Part shown: positions 1 through 10,236 of the stretch, in pieces
Layout of the letters: the number at the start of each line of letters is the position of its first letter
Numbering within the stretch: the stretch's first letter is position 1
Notes under the pieces: model-generated
What the model was told of the DNA's origin: nothing
What the model saw: only the letters and a program-made list of their open reading frames with translations
Database searches by the model: none
Assembly (NCBI GenBank): GCA_024280455.1
Contig: JAJRQC010000054.1
Span: forward strand, 1-64,000
Source of the DNA: Deltaproteobacteria bacterium
Lineage (GTDB): Bacteria; Desulfobacterota; Desulfobulbia; Desulfobulbales; Desulfobulbaceae
Direction: 5' to 3'
DNA length: 64,000 nt
Translations under genes and position numbers: made by a program

Positions 1-178
1 AAGTGATGTCGTATCAGGCTATTTTCATCCTTGGTTGTGGCTGTGACGTTAAAAAATCTTGGTCCAGCCATGCTGGTTTATCCGAAAATAACCCACGAAG
101 TGATGTCGTATCAGGCTATTTTCATCCTTGGTTGTGGCTGTAACGTTAAAAATCTTGGTCCAGCCATGCTGGTTTATG
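1..178 (+). repeat. Two tandem copies of a ~100-bp dispersed repeat
   Basis: Two head-to-tail copies, the first cut by the window edge (about 1-80) and the second about 79-177. Each full copy starts TATCCGAAAATAACCCACG and ends GGTCCAGCCATGCTGGTTTA. The ends can pair: GAAAATA near the start with TATTTTC in the middle, and CCAGC-CAT-GCTGG near the end. Related copies lie near 6.1, 28.8, 39.1-39.3 (two), 52.7 and 54.5 kb. No transposase is linked, so a non-autonomous MITE-like or REP-like element is the best description. From 178 to 299 I see only non-coding sequence. Confidence 0.9.
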
Positions 179-299
179 ATGTGATATATTGATCAGAGAG
201 CAAGTGGGCAGGGAGGGGGGCATGTCGTGGGGATTGGTATTGAGAATAAAGACACCCTGAGCCCATTGTCAATATTTTCAATACACAACACTAGCCGGT

Positions 300-797
300 T
301 CAGCCCGGTATTCTGTCCTTTTTAGGGAACAGGCGGAGCAGGAGGAGAATTGAGAGGGCGGTGATGCACAGGTACAGGGTGAGATCCGGCTGGGCCCGGT
401 TTTCCGGGCGCACAAAAGCCAGAACCCCCAGCACGATCATAAACTGATAGCCCTGGCGCTGGAAACGAATGATCTTGCTTAAGACGTAAAAATTAATCAT
501 CGGTACAATAAGGTTTATCAGGAGCAGCGGCGAGAACTGGCCTGAGCCCATGGCCGCCAGTTGCAGTCTGGCCATGACATAGAGTTTTCCCACCGTGAGC
601 ACCGTCAGCAGCAGGCAGAGCAGGCGGTTGACCCACAGGTATTGTCTGCGTTGTTGCTCCTCCGGCAGGTTGTTCAGGTAAAAGACGAGATCATCCCTGT
701 CGCCCTTCTTCGACAGTCTGGCCAGGATTTCCTGTTTTGTATGTCCCCGGTCGAGTTCCTTCCGCACCAATTGTTCAGTGGCATTCTGTTGTTTCAT
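300..797 (-). CDS. Hypothetical integral membrane protein
   Basis: A 165-residue protein of unknown function. The first ~50 residues are charged and helical, rich in K, R, D and E, and look cytoplasmic. About four hydrophobic segments follow (roughly residues 58-76, 84-106, 115-130 and 140-156), then a short basic tail. I recognise no catalytic motif or family. It is divergent from acs with ~350 bp between them, so it is probably its own transcription unit. No clear Shine-Dalgarno precedes the ATG. An overlapping plus-strand frame (561-905) has no protein-like features. A real small membrane protein is likely, but its role is unknown. Confidence 0.6.
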   Translation of the reverse strand: MKQQNATEQLVRKELDRGHTKQEILARLSKKGDRDDLVFYLNNLPEEQQRRQYLWVNRLLCLLLTVLTVGKLYVMARLQLAAMGSGQFSPLLLINLIVPMINFYVLSKIIRFQRQGYQFMIVLGVLAFVRPENRAQPDLTLYLCITALSILLLLRLFPKKDRIPG

Positions 798-852
798 AGT
801 TGTTTTTTTGTACTGTTCTGTGAATATGGAATTTTATTCTTATCGTATCCGA

Positions 853-880
853 TTGTGGTACGCAATGCAATCTACCACAA
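853..880. promoter_or_regulatory. Perfect inverted repeat upstream of acs
   Basis: TTGTGGTA at 853-860 is exactly mirrored by TACCACAA at 873-880, with a 12-nt spacer. It lies between the divergent membrane-protein gene and acs, a natural place for an operator. A second imperfect stem-loop follows at about 989-1016. The rest of 798-1151 shows no gene. A TTGACA at 916-921 has no convincing -10 partner. Function as an operator is inferred only from symmetry and position. Confidence 0.4.
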
Positions 881-1151
881 AGTAGTGTTTTATGTTGCTC
901 TGTAAGAGTTATGGCTTGACAAAAGCCTGAGATATGATTAGGCGATACCGGTAGGAATCGTGTTGAAAATAATAGTATCTGCGACAGCTTTTTCCGTCTT
1001 TATGGAGACAGAAAAGCTTACCAGGTCAGGGCCTCCCATGAAACATTTTTTTTAATTGAATGGAGGTATTGTTTTTTGAGGAAGAGGGTACTTGAAAAAA
1101 GTACTGCTATTCTATAATCAATTTCTTTACGCAAGCAATAAGGAGTGTGTC

Positions 1152-3137
<1,986 letters not shown>

Positions 3138-3169
3138 TGGCATGCAGGAGCATATCTGAGTAGTATGTG

Positions 3170-3206
3170 ACAGGCAGGGAATGAAAGTTCTCTGCCTGTT
3201 TTATTT
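3170..3206 (+). terminator. Rho-independent terminator after acs
   Basis: A 12-bp stem pairs 3170-3181 (ACAGGCAGGGAA) with 3188-3199 (TTCTCTGCCTGT), with one G-T pair, a 6-nt loop and a T-rich tail (TTTATTTT). Confidence 0.8.
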
Positions 3207-3277
3207 TGGGTTCCAGCTCTCGGGCTTTGTCTTTGAATCGTCCCGCTCTGACCCCTGATCCCTGACCCCTGATTGTT

Positions 3278-5203
3278 ATGTCTGCTGATCAACATTTTAT
3301 CGCTCCGGAAGTCGTTATTGAATTTTTGTCGGCAATGATGCCTTTTGATGAGCTTGACGATGCCACCCTGCATGAGGTGGCCCGTCATATACGGGTGGAT
3401 TTCTTCCCCAAGGGTACACGTCTGTTGACCGCGGGGGAAACAGAGCTTACCCATCTGTTTTTGATTCAAAAGGGCGGGGTGAAGTCTTTTATCACCGATG
3501 ATGAGGGTGAGATCACTCTGAAAGATTTCCGGGGTGAGGGCGCCTATGTCGGTGCTCTGCCGATTATCAGGGGCACCCGGGCCAATCTTGATGTTGAGAC
3601 GGTAGAGGATACCTTCTGTTTTCTGCTGCCTCGGGAGGGTTTTCTTGAGCTGATCCAGGAACAACCCGGTTTTGCCCAGTACTATCTGAAGAGTTTTTCC
3701 GAAAAGATCGTCAATACCGCCTATACCGAGCTCCGTCATCATAAAATGATCCGGCGAGGCGATGAGGAGCTGTACCTGTTTACCATCGAGGTCGGTGACA
3801 TCATCAAGCAGGAACTCAGAAAAATTGCATCCTCCGCCACTATTCAGGAGGCCGCCCGTGCCATGACGCGGTACAGGATCGGTTCTCTGTTTATTCATGA
3901 GGAAAATGATCCCGATGCTATCATCGGGATTATCACCGATCGTGACCTGCGTGCCCAGGTCGTTGCCGCTGGATTGGACTACAAGGAGCCTGTGAGCCGG
4001 ATCATGACCGGGCTGGTCGCTAAGATTCTGTCCCGGGCGACCTGTTTTGACGCCCTGCTGAAAATGATGACCACCGGTGTGCACCATCTGGCTGTTGAAC
4101 GTAAGGGCCATATTGTCGGGGTAGTGACCTCTCATGATATAATGCTGCTGCAGGGAACGTCTCCTTTCTCTCTGTTCAAGGAAATCGGCAAACAGAGCCG
4201 GATAGAGGGGTTGTACCCGCTTTCTCAGAAGATTCCTGATATTATTCGAAATTTGATTAAAGAAGGGGCCAAGGCCGGTAATATCGCTCGGATGATTTCC
4301 CTGCTCAATGACCAGATTCTAGAGCGGTTACTGACTCTGCTTGAAGAAGAACTCGGCCCGCCGCCGGTGGATTACTGCTGGTTGCTGCTCGGAAGTGAGG
4401 GCCGGCGTGAGCAGACATTCAAGACCGATCAGGATAACGCCATCATCTATGCCGATCCGGCGAATGAGCAGCAGGAACAGATTGCCAGGGAGTATTTTAC
4501 GATCTTTGCCCGCAAGGCTATAGATCATCTTGTCAACTGCGGCTATCCGCTCTGCCCCGGTGAGATCATGGCCACTAACCCTAAATGGTGTCAACCGGTC
4601 TCGGTCTGGAAAAAGTATTTTGCATCATGGATTGCGGCACCGGCACCACAGGAACTCCTGCATGCGACCATCTTTTTCGATTTTCGGGCTGAATTCGGTA
4701 AAGTTGCTTTGGCCGATGATCTGCGTAAATATCTTGGAGAGCTTTCCGGCCGTCAGGAGATTTACCTCTTGCATATGGCTCGAGAATGTATGGCCAGCCG
4801 GGCACCGCTGTCGTTTTTCAAAAATTTTATTGTTGCAAAAAACGGAGAGCACAGGAACAAGCTGGACATCAAGACCCAGGGTCTGACGCCTTTTGTCAAC
4901 TTTGCCCGGGTGCTGGCTCTGAAGTACGGCGTCAGAGAAACAAATACACTCTCCAGGCTGCAGGTTCTGTCCGAGGAGGGCCATATATCGGAGGAATTGT
5001 GGGCCAGCGCCCGTGAAGCCTACGAGATGCAGATGCAACTGCGACTCATTCACCAGCTGGCACAAATTGAAGAGGGGGTGCTGCCGGATAATCATATTGC
5101 CCCTGACCAGTTGTCCGATCTTGAAAAGCGGATGCTGAAAGAGTCCTTCGAGGTCATTGAGCGCTTGCAGGGTGTCTTGAAAATCCTCTTTCCGGTCGGG
5201 TGA
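3278..5203 (+). CDS. cNMP-binding/CBS/DUF294 nucleotidyltransferase-like signalling protein
   Basis: A 641-residue cytoplasmic protein with four parts in order: a cyclic-nucleotide-binding-type domain (about 20-145), a paired CBS domain (about 170-300), a DUF294 nucleotidyltransferase-like domain with GSEGRREQ at ~371 and DQDNA at ~385, and the DUF294 C-terminal helical region. The family often sits beside Acs, ActP-type symporters and a DEDD exonuclease, as here. It is presumed to regulate acetate metabolism, perhaps by nucleotidylation, but the target is unproven. No Shine-Dalgarno precedes ATG 3278; instead there is a CTGACCC-type repeat (3249-3274). A later start at 3335-3340 is possible. 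It overlaps the exonuclease gene by 4 bp. Confidence 0.85.
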   Translation: MSADQHFIAPEVVIEFLSAMMPFDELDDATLHEVARHIRVDFFPKGTRLLTAGETELTHLFLIQKGGVKSFITDDEGEITLKDFRGEGAYVGALPIIRGTRANLDVETVEDTFCFLLPREGFLELIQEQPGFAQYYLKSFSEKIVNTAYTELRHHKMIRRGDEELYLFTIEVGDIIKQELRKIASSATIQEAARAMTRYRIGSLFIHEENDPDAIIGIITDRDLRAQVVAAGLDYKEPVSRIMTGLVAKILSRATCFDALLKMMTTGVHHLAVERKGHIVGVVTSHDIMLLQGTSPFSLFKEIGKQSRIEGLYPLSQKIPDIIRNLIKEGAKAGNIARMISLLNDQILERLLTLLEEELGPPPVDYCWLLLGSEGRREQTFKTDQDNAIIYADPANEQQEQIAREYFTIFARKAIDHLVNCGYPLCPGEIMATNPKWCQPVSVWKKYFASWIAAPAPQELLHATIFFDFRAEFGKVALADDLRKYLGELSGRQEIYLLHMARECMASRAPLSFFKNFIVAKNGEHRNKLDIKTQGLTPFVNFARVLALKYGVRETNTLSRLQVLSEEGHISEELWASAREAYEMQMQLRLIHQLAQIEEGVLPDNHIAPDQLSDLEKRMLKESFEVIERLQGVLKILFPVG

Positions 5204-5925
5204 ATGTGATGCTGCTCGCCGGTCTTTGCCCTGGCCTGAGAACAAGGCATCCGGCTTTGCTCAAAAACAGGGTGCTGTTTAAGGACTTTAATCAGAGCAG
5301 ATTGCTCACCGACTATACTTTTGTTGTCTGTGATACGGAGTTGACCGGCCTGAACAGGCGAAGGGACGAGATTATCTCCATAGGTGCTGTGCGAATCGTC
5401 AATCTGCAGATTGAGCTGAGCCAGTCTTTTCATTGTTATATTAAACCAAAGAATATTGATCCAAACGCGGCCACGTTCGTCCATCGGATTACTCCGGAGC
5501 AACTGCTCGATGCCCCGCCTCTTGAGGAGGTGTTGCCCGCGTTCCTTGATTTTTGCGGTGACGCCCTGCTGGTCGGGCATTTTATCAGTATCGACATGTA
5601 TTTTCTCAATAAGGCCGCGCGCAGGGTTCTGGGCGGCATGATGTCGAATCCCAGCATCGATACCATGCGTCTGGCCAAGGGGTATAAGGAGGCACAGTGC
5701 ATAGACCATTTTGGTGGCTGCGACCAATCGGCATCGTACAACCTTGACCTGTTGAGCGAGGAGTTCAACCTGCCGCGGTTTAAACCTCATGATGCCCTGG
5801 AGGACGCGTTGCAGACGGCGTATCTTTTTCTCTTTTTAGTAAAGAAATTAAAGCATGGTGGGATCAAAACCTTGAAGGAACTCTATCTGGCCGGCCGGAT
5901 TTTTGGATTAATGGGGCGGGGATAA
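5200..5925 (+). CDS. DEDDh 3'-5' exonuclease (DnaQ-like)
   Basis: A 241-residue protein. The Exo I motif is DTELTG near residue 45, the Exo II Asp lies in GHFISIDM, and the Exo III motif HDALEDA near residue 196 gives the DEDDh signature. Such enzymes remove 3' nucleotides; this stand-alone type resembles DNA polymerase III epsilon. It begins at GTG 5200 inside the stop of the DUF294 gene (GTGA overlap), which implies translational coupling. An ATG at 5209 is an alternative. The constant pairing with DUF294/CBS proteins suggests a shared process, but the substrate is unknown. The domain call is strong and the role uncertain. Confidence 0.88.
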   Translation: MNVMLLAGLCPGLRTRHPALLKNRVLFKDFNQSRLLTDYTFVVCDTELTGLNRRRDEIISIGAVRIVNLQIELSQSFHCYIKPKNIDPNAATFVHRITPEQLLDAPPLEEVLPAFLDFCGDALLVGHFISIDMYFLNKAARRVLGGMMSNPSIDTMRLAKGYKEAQCIDHFGGCDQSASYNLDLLSEEFNLPRFKPHDALEDALQTAYLFLFLVKKLKHGGIKTLKELYLAGRIFGLMGRG

Positions 5926-6038
5926 ATGGCGACAGTTGCACTGTTGAATATCCGATATTCCGATTATTTATAACGGCGTAATGGGCTTGAAATCCCTTAT
6001 TCCCAAGCATTGCAGCGGAGTTGCACTGTTTGAATGTC

Positions 6039-6067
6039 TTGACAGAGGCCGAAAGGAAATGTTAAAA
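6039..6067 (+). promoter_or_regulatory. Candidate sigma70-type promoter for the symporter genes
   Basis: TTGACA at 6039-6044 is followed 17 bp later by TTAAAA (6062-6067). It sits ~245 bp upstream of the DUF4212 gene. The -35 is perfect but the -10 is weak. The rest of 5926-6308 holds a diverged copy of the dispersed repeat and no credible gene. Confidence 0.35.
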
Positions 6068-6114
6068 ATTTTATTTGATAGACCAATGTGGTAGGCGCAA
6101 TTTTTCAGAACACC

Positions 6115-6184
6115 GTAACCACGAAACTACGAAGTATGAAAAAAGCCCGAATCAGCGTACTTCGTGGGCGATTTTCGGATAAAC
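6115..6184 (-). repeat. Diverged partial copy of the ~100-bp dispersed repeat
   Basis: In reverse orientation relative to the copies at the window start. The best-preserved part is 6158-6184 (ACTTCGTGGGCGATTTTCGG and the following bases). The middle is diverged and the CCAGCATGG end is missing. Confidence 0.7.
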
Positions 6185-6308
6185 ATTTGCTGTTTACAGG
6201 GGACAGTGGAGGACCTGTATCCTGTCTGTTTCGAAATTCGGGGGATGGGCCCCTGATGTTCAGCGACGGAATATCCATTCCGTCGTCAATAAGAAAGAGG
6301 AGGCGTAA

Positions 6309-6563
6309 ATGAGTGATAATTCTGAGTACTGGAGGGCAAATATCCGACTTGTTATGGGATGTATTGTTGTCTGGTTCGTGGTCTCTTACGGTTGCGGCAT
6401 TTTATTTGCCCCGGCTTTAAACAGCATTCGTATTCTGGGGGGATATCCGCTCGGATTCTGGTTTGCACAGCAGGGTTCAATCTACACCTTTGTCGTGCTC
6501 ATCTTTTTCTACGCTTGGCGTATGAATCAACTTGATCGTAAATTCGGCGTCGAGGAAGACTAA
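6309..6563 (+). CDS. DUF4212 small subunit of sodium/solute symporter
   Basis: An 84-residue membrane protein with two hydrophobic helices (about 13-37 and 52-72) and a charged C-terminus. Size, the WRANIRL start and the ...FFYAWRMNQLDRKFGV end fit the DUF4212 family, which nearly always precedes an SSS-family transporter. A strong AAGAGGAGG lies just upstream of ATG 6309. The large subunit follows 8 bp after its stop, so the two are co-transcribed. It probably forms a two-component carrier for acetate or another short carboxylate; the substrate is inferred from the nearby acs. Confidence 0.9.
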   Translation: MSDNSEYWRANIRLVMGCIVVWFVVSYGCGILFAPALNSIRILGGYPLGFWFAQQGSIYTFVVLIFFYAWRMNQLDRKFGVEED

Positions 6564-6571
6564 GGGGGAAA

Positions 6572-8308
6572 ATGATGAGTTTACAGTTAATGACCTATCT
6601 TGTTGTCGGGGCAACCTTTGCCCTGTATATTTTTATTGCCATCAAGGCAAAAGCTGCCACAACCGGAGAATTTTATGTTGCCGGTAAGGGCATTCATCCG
6701 GTTTTGAACGGTATGGCAACCGGCGCTGACTGGATGTCGGCGGCCTCCTTTATCTCCATGGCCGGTCTCATTGCCTTCAAGGGCTATGATGCATCTGTGT
6801 TTCTGATGGGCTGGACCGGCGGATACTGTCTGCTGGCTATGTTGCTGGCGCCCTATCTGCGTAAATATGGAAAATATACGGTTCCCGAATTTATCGGTGA
6901 CCGTTATTACTCCAATGCTGCCAGGGTGGTTGCCGTTCTCTGCCTGATCACGGCTTCCCTGACCTATGTTATCGGTCAGATGAAGGGTATAGGCGTAGCC
7001 TTTTCCCGTTTTCTTGAACTGCCCTTTGAAACCGGCCTGTTTGTCGGTATGGCTATCGTATTTATCTACGCAGTTATGGGTGGTATGAAGGGAGTCACCT
7101 ATACCCAGATTGCCCAATACTGCGTGTTGATCTTTGCCTATACCGTACCTGCAGTCTTTATTTCTCTGCAGTTGACCGGTAATCCTATTCCGCAGTTAGG
7201 ACTTGGCGCTCACATGGGTGGCGATCCTAACAACATGTTCATGTTGGATAAGCTGGATAAAACATTGGTTGACCTTGGATTTCATGAGTATACCCTGCAG
7301 AAGGGGAGTACATTAAATATCTTTATGTATACCCTGTCGCTTATGATCGGTACCGCTGGTCTGCCTCATGTTATCACCCGTTTCTTTACCGTGCCCAAGG
7401 TAAAGGATGCCCGTTCCTCGGTGGGTTGGTCGCTGGTTTTCATCGCCATTTTGTATACGACCGCCCCTGCGGTTGGTGCCATGGCGCGTTTGAACCTGAT
7501 GGAAACCATTCGTCCAACCACCGGAGCTCATGCCGGTGAATGGCTGGAGTATGATCAGCGTCCGCAGTGGTTTAAAAACTGGGAAAAAACAGGTCTCCTG
7601 AAGTTTGAAGATAAAAACGGCGACGGTAAAATCCAGTATGTAGGTGATAAAGAAAAGAATGAAATGGTCAAGGTTGACCGTGATATCATGGTTCTCGCCA
7701 ACCCTGAAATCGCCGGCCTGCCCAACTGGGTTATTGCTCTGGTTGCCGCTGGTGGTATTGCTGCGGCTCTGTCCACAGCAGCCGGTCTGCTGCTGGCAAT
7801 CTCTTCCTCCATTTCCCATGATATCCTCAAGGGTATTATTGCCCCGGATATGACGGATAAACAGGAGCTTCTGGCCAGTCGTATAGCCATGGGCGGCGCC
7901 ATTGTCGTGGCCGGGTATTTTGGTCTTCATCCTCCGGGATTTGCCGCCCAGGTTGTGGCTCTGGCCTTTGGGCTGGCTGCGTCCTCTATTTTCCCGGCCC
8001 TGATGATGGGTATCTTTGTGAAGCGGATTAATAATATTGGTGCAGTCTGTGGTATGTTGTCTGGTCTGGGTATTACCCTGGTCTATATCTTCTGGTTCAA
8101 AGGTTGGTTCTTTGTTGCCAGTACGGCTATGGCTGCCAACACTCCTGACAATTGGTTTCTGGGTATTGCGCCCGAGGCCTTTGGTGCGGTTGGTGCGATG
8201 GTGAACTTTGCCGTTGCCTATGCTGTCTCCATGGTAACCCCGCCGCCGCCTGAGCATATTCAGCGTCTGGTTGAAGATATTCGGGTTCCGGGTGTCATTC
8301 GCCGGTAA
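6572..8308 (+). CDS. Sodium:solute symporter, ActP-like large subunit
   Basis: A 578-residue polytopic inner-membrane protein with about 12-13 transmembrane segments. The SSS signature region GADWMSAASFISMAG is near residues 50-64. A hydrophilic loop rich in Asp, Lys and Asn lies near residues 335-375, including DKNGDGKIQYVGD, which looks like a single EF-hand-type acidic loop. This loop is typical of the DUF4212-linked symporter subfamily rather than of E. coli ActP. It likely couples Na+ influx to carboxylate uptake. ATG 6572 is followed at once by ATG 6575; GGGGGAA upstream serves either. A strong terminator follows. Confidence 0.9.
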   Translation: MMSLQLMTYLVVGATFALYIFIAIKAKAATTGEFYVAGKGIHPVLNGMATGADWMSAASFISMAGLIAFKGYDASVFLMGWTGGYCLLAMLLAPYLRKYGKYTVPEFIGDRYYSNAARVVAVLCLITASLTYVIGQMKGIGVAFSRFLELPFETGLFVGMAIVFIYAVMGGMKGVTYTQIAQYCVLIFAYTVPAVFISLQLTGNPIPQLGLGAHMGGDPNNMFMLDKLDKTLVDLGFHEYTLQKGSTLNIFMYTLSLMIGTAGLPHVITRFFTVPKVKDARSSVGWSLVFIAILYTTAPAVGAMARLNLMETIRPTTGAHAGEWLEYDQRPQWFKNWEKTGLLKFEDKNGDGKIQYVGDKEKNEMVKVDRDIMVLANPEIAGLPNWVIALVAAGGIAAALSTAAGLLLAISSSISHDILKGIIAPDMTDKQELLASRIAMGGAIVVAGYFGLHPPGFAAQVVALAFGLAASSIFPALMMGIFVKRINNIGAVCGMLSGLGITLVYIFWFKGWFFVASTAMAANTPDNWFLGIAPEAFGAVGAMVNFAVAYAVSMVTPPPPEHIQRLVEDIRVPGVIRR

Positions 8309-8360
8309 TTAACTGGTTTTCCGGTTAGATTCCGGAGAGTTGTTCAACAGCGCATGGCCA

Positions 8361-8396
8361 ATGCCCCTGTCGTTTTACGACAGGGGCATTTTTTTG
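8361..8396. terminator. Bidirectional terminator between convergent genes
   Basis: A perfect 12-bp stem (ATGCCCCTGTCG with CGACAGGGGCAT, 8361-8389, 5-nt loop) is followed by a run of seven T. It lies between the plus-strand symporter and the minus-strand cytochrome gene ending at 8402. Confidence 0.9.
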
Positions 8397-8401
8397 TCCG
8401 A

Positions 8402-9562
8402 TTAATCTTTGGTGGTGTGACAGACGAAACACCCGGTAGCAGCCGCTGCTCCGGCATTACCGGCAATCATGGTGCTGTAATCCCAGCGCAGCATGGAGGG
8501 GTAGTCGCTGGCATGGGCAACATGGCAGGAAAGGCACATTACGACATCGCTTCCAGGCGTCACGCTGCTTCCGGCAGCGGCGGGAACCGTGATCCTCGCT
8601 ATTGGTGCCTGCAGGCTGTATACGGTGTAGGCTGCATATTCCCCGCTTGAAGGTAAGGCCAGATCGGTCGGATGTCGGATAAACGGTGAGCTGGCTACAG
8701 CGCCCACTCCGTCGGAGGTTGCGGACTGAAGAGTATGGAAGTTACCGTGACAGGTAGCACAGAACTGACTCATTGTGCCGTCGGGTGGCTGCACGCCGCC
8801 GGTGCCGTGACAACTCAGCTCTGCTGCACCACCACAGCCCAACTGCACCGGGGCCAGGAGTCCGAAGTATTCGTTGTGGCTTGCAGCACTGGGGTTTTCC
8901 TGCCAGTCACTGCTTTCAAATCCTTTAACTCCCATGAGAAAACGATAACTCTCGGCAGGAGTGTTGGCCTGATCAAGTTGACCATCGACGTTGTTGTGAT
9001 GGGCTCCGGTTACCCCGTCGGGGTAACCGGAGCCGGGTAACCTGTAGCCGTGACAACCGTTGGTGCCGGCACAGGTAAGGTTGTCTGTGTTTACATTGCC
9101 GCCGGTGTCATGACCGAACTGCCGGATTCCACCGGGCGGGCCATAGAGTACGCCGTCTGTGCCGGTCAGGTCTCCTATGTTGTGACCCTTGTTGTCTGCG
9201 GCACCACTTCCTTTCAAGCCGGTAATGTAGCCAAAGTTTCCTCCTGCCAGGTCGGTTGCCCCGCTGTGCATGACCTGGGGCATGATGTCGGTACCCAGGT
9301 TGACGGTCGGGCTTGTTCCTCCCTGGGCATGGCAGCCGTAACAGTTCCCTCTGGTCAGGTTATTGTTCGGCGCGGCCGAGCCGTCAAAGGTCATGGCCGC
9401 ATTATCCTGACTGTTGTGCATGGTATGACAATCGTAACAGACCCCCTGTATGGCACCAAGAGCTGTGCCGGAGCAGAGGATGGATATCAGGCATGTTATG
9501 TATGCCGCAGCCGGGTACAACTGACCGGATTTCCAATGTTGTGTGCTTGGCAACTGTGCCAT
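8402..9562 (-). CDS. OmcS/OmcE-type multihaem cytochrome, paralogue 1
   Basis: A 386-residue exported c-type cytochrome. An N-terminal signal peptide ends near ALGA (about residue 36). Five CXXCH motifs are CYDCH, CYGCH, CATCH, CLSCH and CFVCH. A CX5CH motif (CAGTNGCH) occurs at the third position, and there is a further loose C...SCH pair. CHTMHNSQ near the N-terminus, GHNI, SYRFL, FIRHPTD, CLSCHVAHASDYPSMLRWD and a terminal CH-TKD match the layout of the Geobacter nanowire cytochrome OmcS as I recall it. The CHTMH histidine is the one that in OmcS ligates a haem of the next subunit. A good AAAGGATGGGAG precedes the start. Probably a filament-forming extracellular cytochrome. Confidence 0.85.
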   Translation of the reverse strand: MAQLPSTQHWKSGQLYPAAAYITCLISILCSGTALGAIQGVCYDCHTMHNSQDNAAMTFDGSAAPNNNLTRGNCYGCHAQGGTSPTVNLGTDIMPQVMHSGATDLAGGNFGYITGLKGSGAADNKGHNIGDLTGTDGVLYGPPGGIRQFGHDTGGNVNTDNLTCAGTNGCHGYRLPGSGYPDGVTGAHHNNVDGQLDQANTPAESYRFLMGVKGFESSDWQENPSAASHNEYFGLLAPVQLGCGGAAELSCHGTGGVQPPDGTMSQFCATCHGNFHTLQSATSDGVGAVASSPFIRHPTDLALPSSGEYAAYTVYSLQAPIARITVPAAAGSSVTPGSDVVMCLSCHVAHASDYPSMLRWDYSTMIAGNAGAAAATGCFVCHTTKD

Positions 9563-10236
9563 CTCCCATCCTTTTATGTGCTTGTTACCGAGGACTATCG
9601 CTCACGGACTCATCATGCTCAAGTGTCACCTGCAGTACAAACAGGGGGATAATTTTGTGTCCATTCTAATTGAAGTATAGCCTTATCAGTAGTGTTCTTC
9701 AATTGATTTCCCTTGGTCAACTGTACGGGTCGAAAAGGCCGCTGATAAAATCGGTTGGTTCTCTCCTCTTGATTTGTGGAAAGCTGAGCTTTGTACGTAA
9801 TCAGGTATTGTACAGAGACTGGGTATCCGTTTACCTCCAGTAACCACAATCCGTTGTATGCGCTCTGGTTAAGCGGATATCCGGTTTAAAGAGTTTTCGT
9901 GGCAGGCCCCTGGTGTTACGGATTATAAATTGGTAACATTATTTTATTGACCGGGCAAGCTGTTTGTGATAGTTCTAACCATGATGGTACAATGGGGGCA
10001 GGTGAAGTCATATGGGTGGACGAGTGACATTCACCGAACATATTGGCTTGCAGGCCAAGGGAAAACACTGATTGTCGCTTTCTCGAGACACCGGAATTCC
10101 TTGAATTTTTCAGGATACTATGCTAACGGTAAATAGGTAAATGGTTATTTTTTCGACTTTCTGACCGGGGAGCGATTGCGTGGCATTTATATCAGAAGAT
10201 GCAAGGGGATGTTACTGTAAAAAAAGGGGCAAAATT
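9563..10236. other. Divergent intergenic region between two nanowire-type cytochromes
   Basis: 674 bp without a convincing gene. A 76-codon minus-strand frame (9619-9849) lacks a ribosome site and any recognisable motif. TTGACC lies near 9947 with TAGTTC 17 bp downstream, a weak promoter candidate pointing to the plus-strand cytochrome. A short hairpin TTGGC-TTGCAG-GCCAA lies near 10043. The region must hold promoters for both divergent cytochrome genes. Confidence 0.5.

Noticed and set aside
916-944. TTGACA upstream of acs as a promoter
   Set aside because: No -10 box at 16-18 bp spacing.
6088-6312. Plus-strand 74-codon frame before the DUF4212 gene
   Set aside because: Much of it is a copy of the dispersed repeat, and it overlaps the ribosome site of the real gene.
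7620-7700. EF-hand-like loop in the symporter as a sign of gene fusion
   Set aside because: Only one short acidic loop, and I recall it as common in DUF4212-linked symporters.
9050-9652. Long plus-strand frames (also 8735-9040) opposite cytochrome paralogue 1
   Set aside because: The minus strand carries five CXXCH motifs and a signal peptide; the plus frames are shadows caused by its codon bias.
9619-9849. 76-codon minus-strand frame in the divergent intergenic region
   Set aside because: No ribosome site, motif or signal; probably chance.
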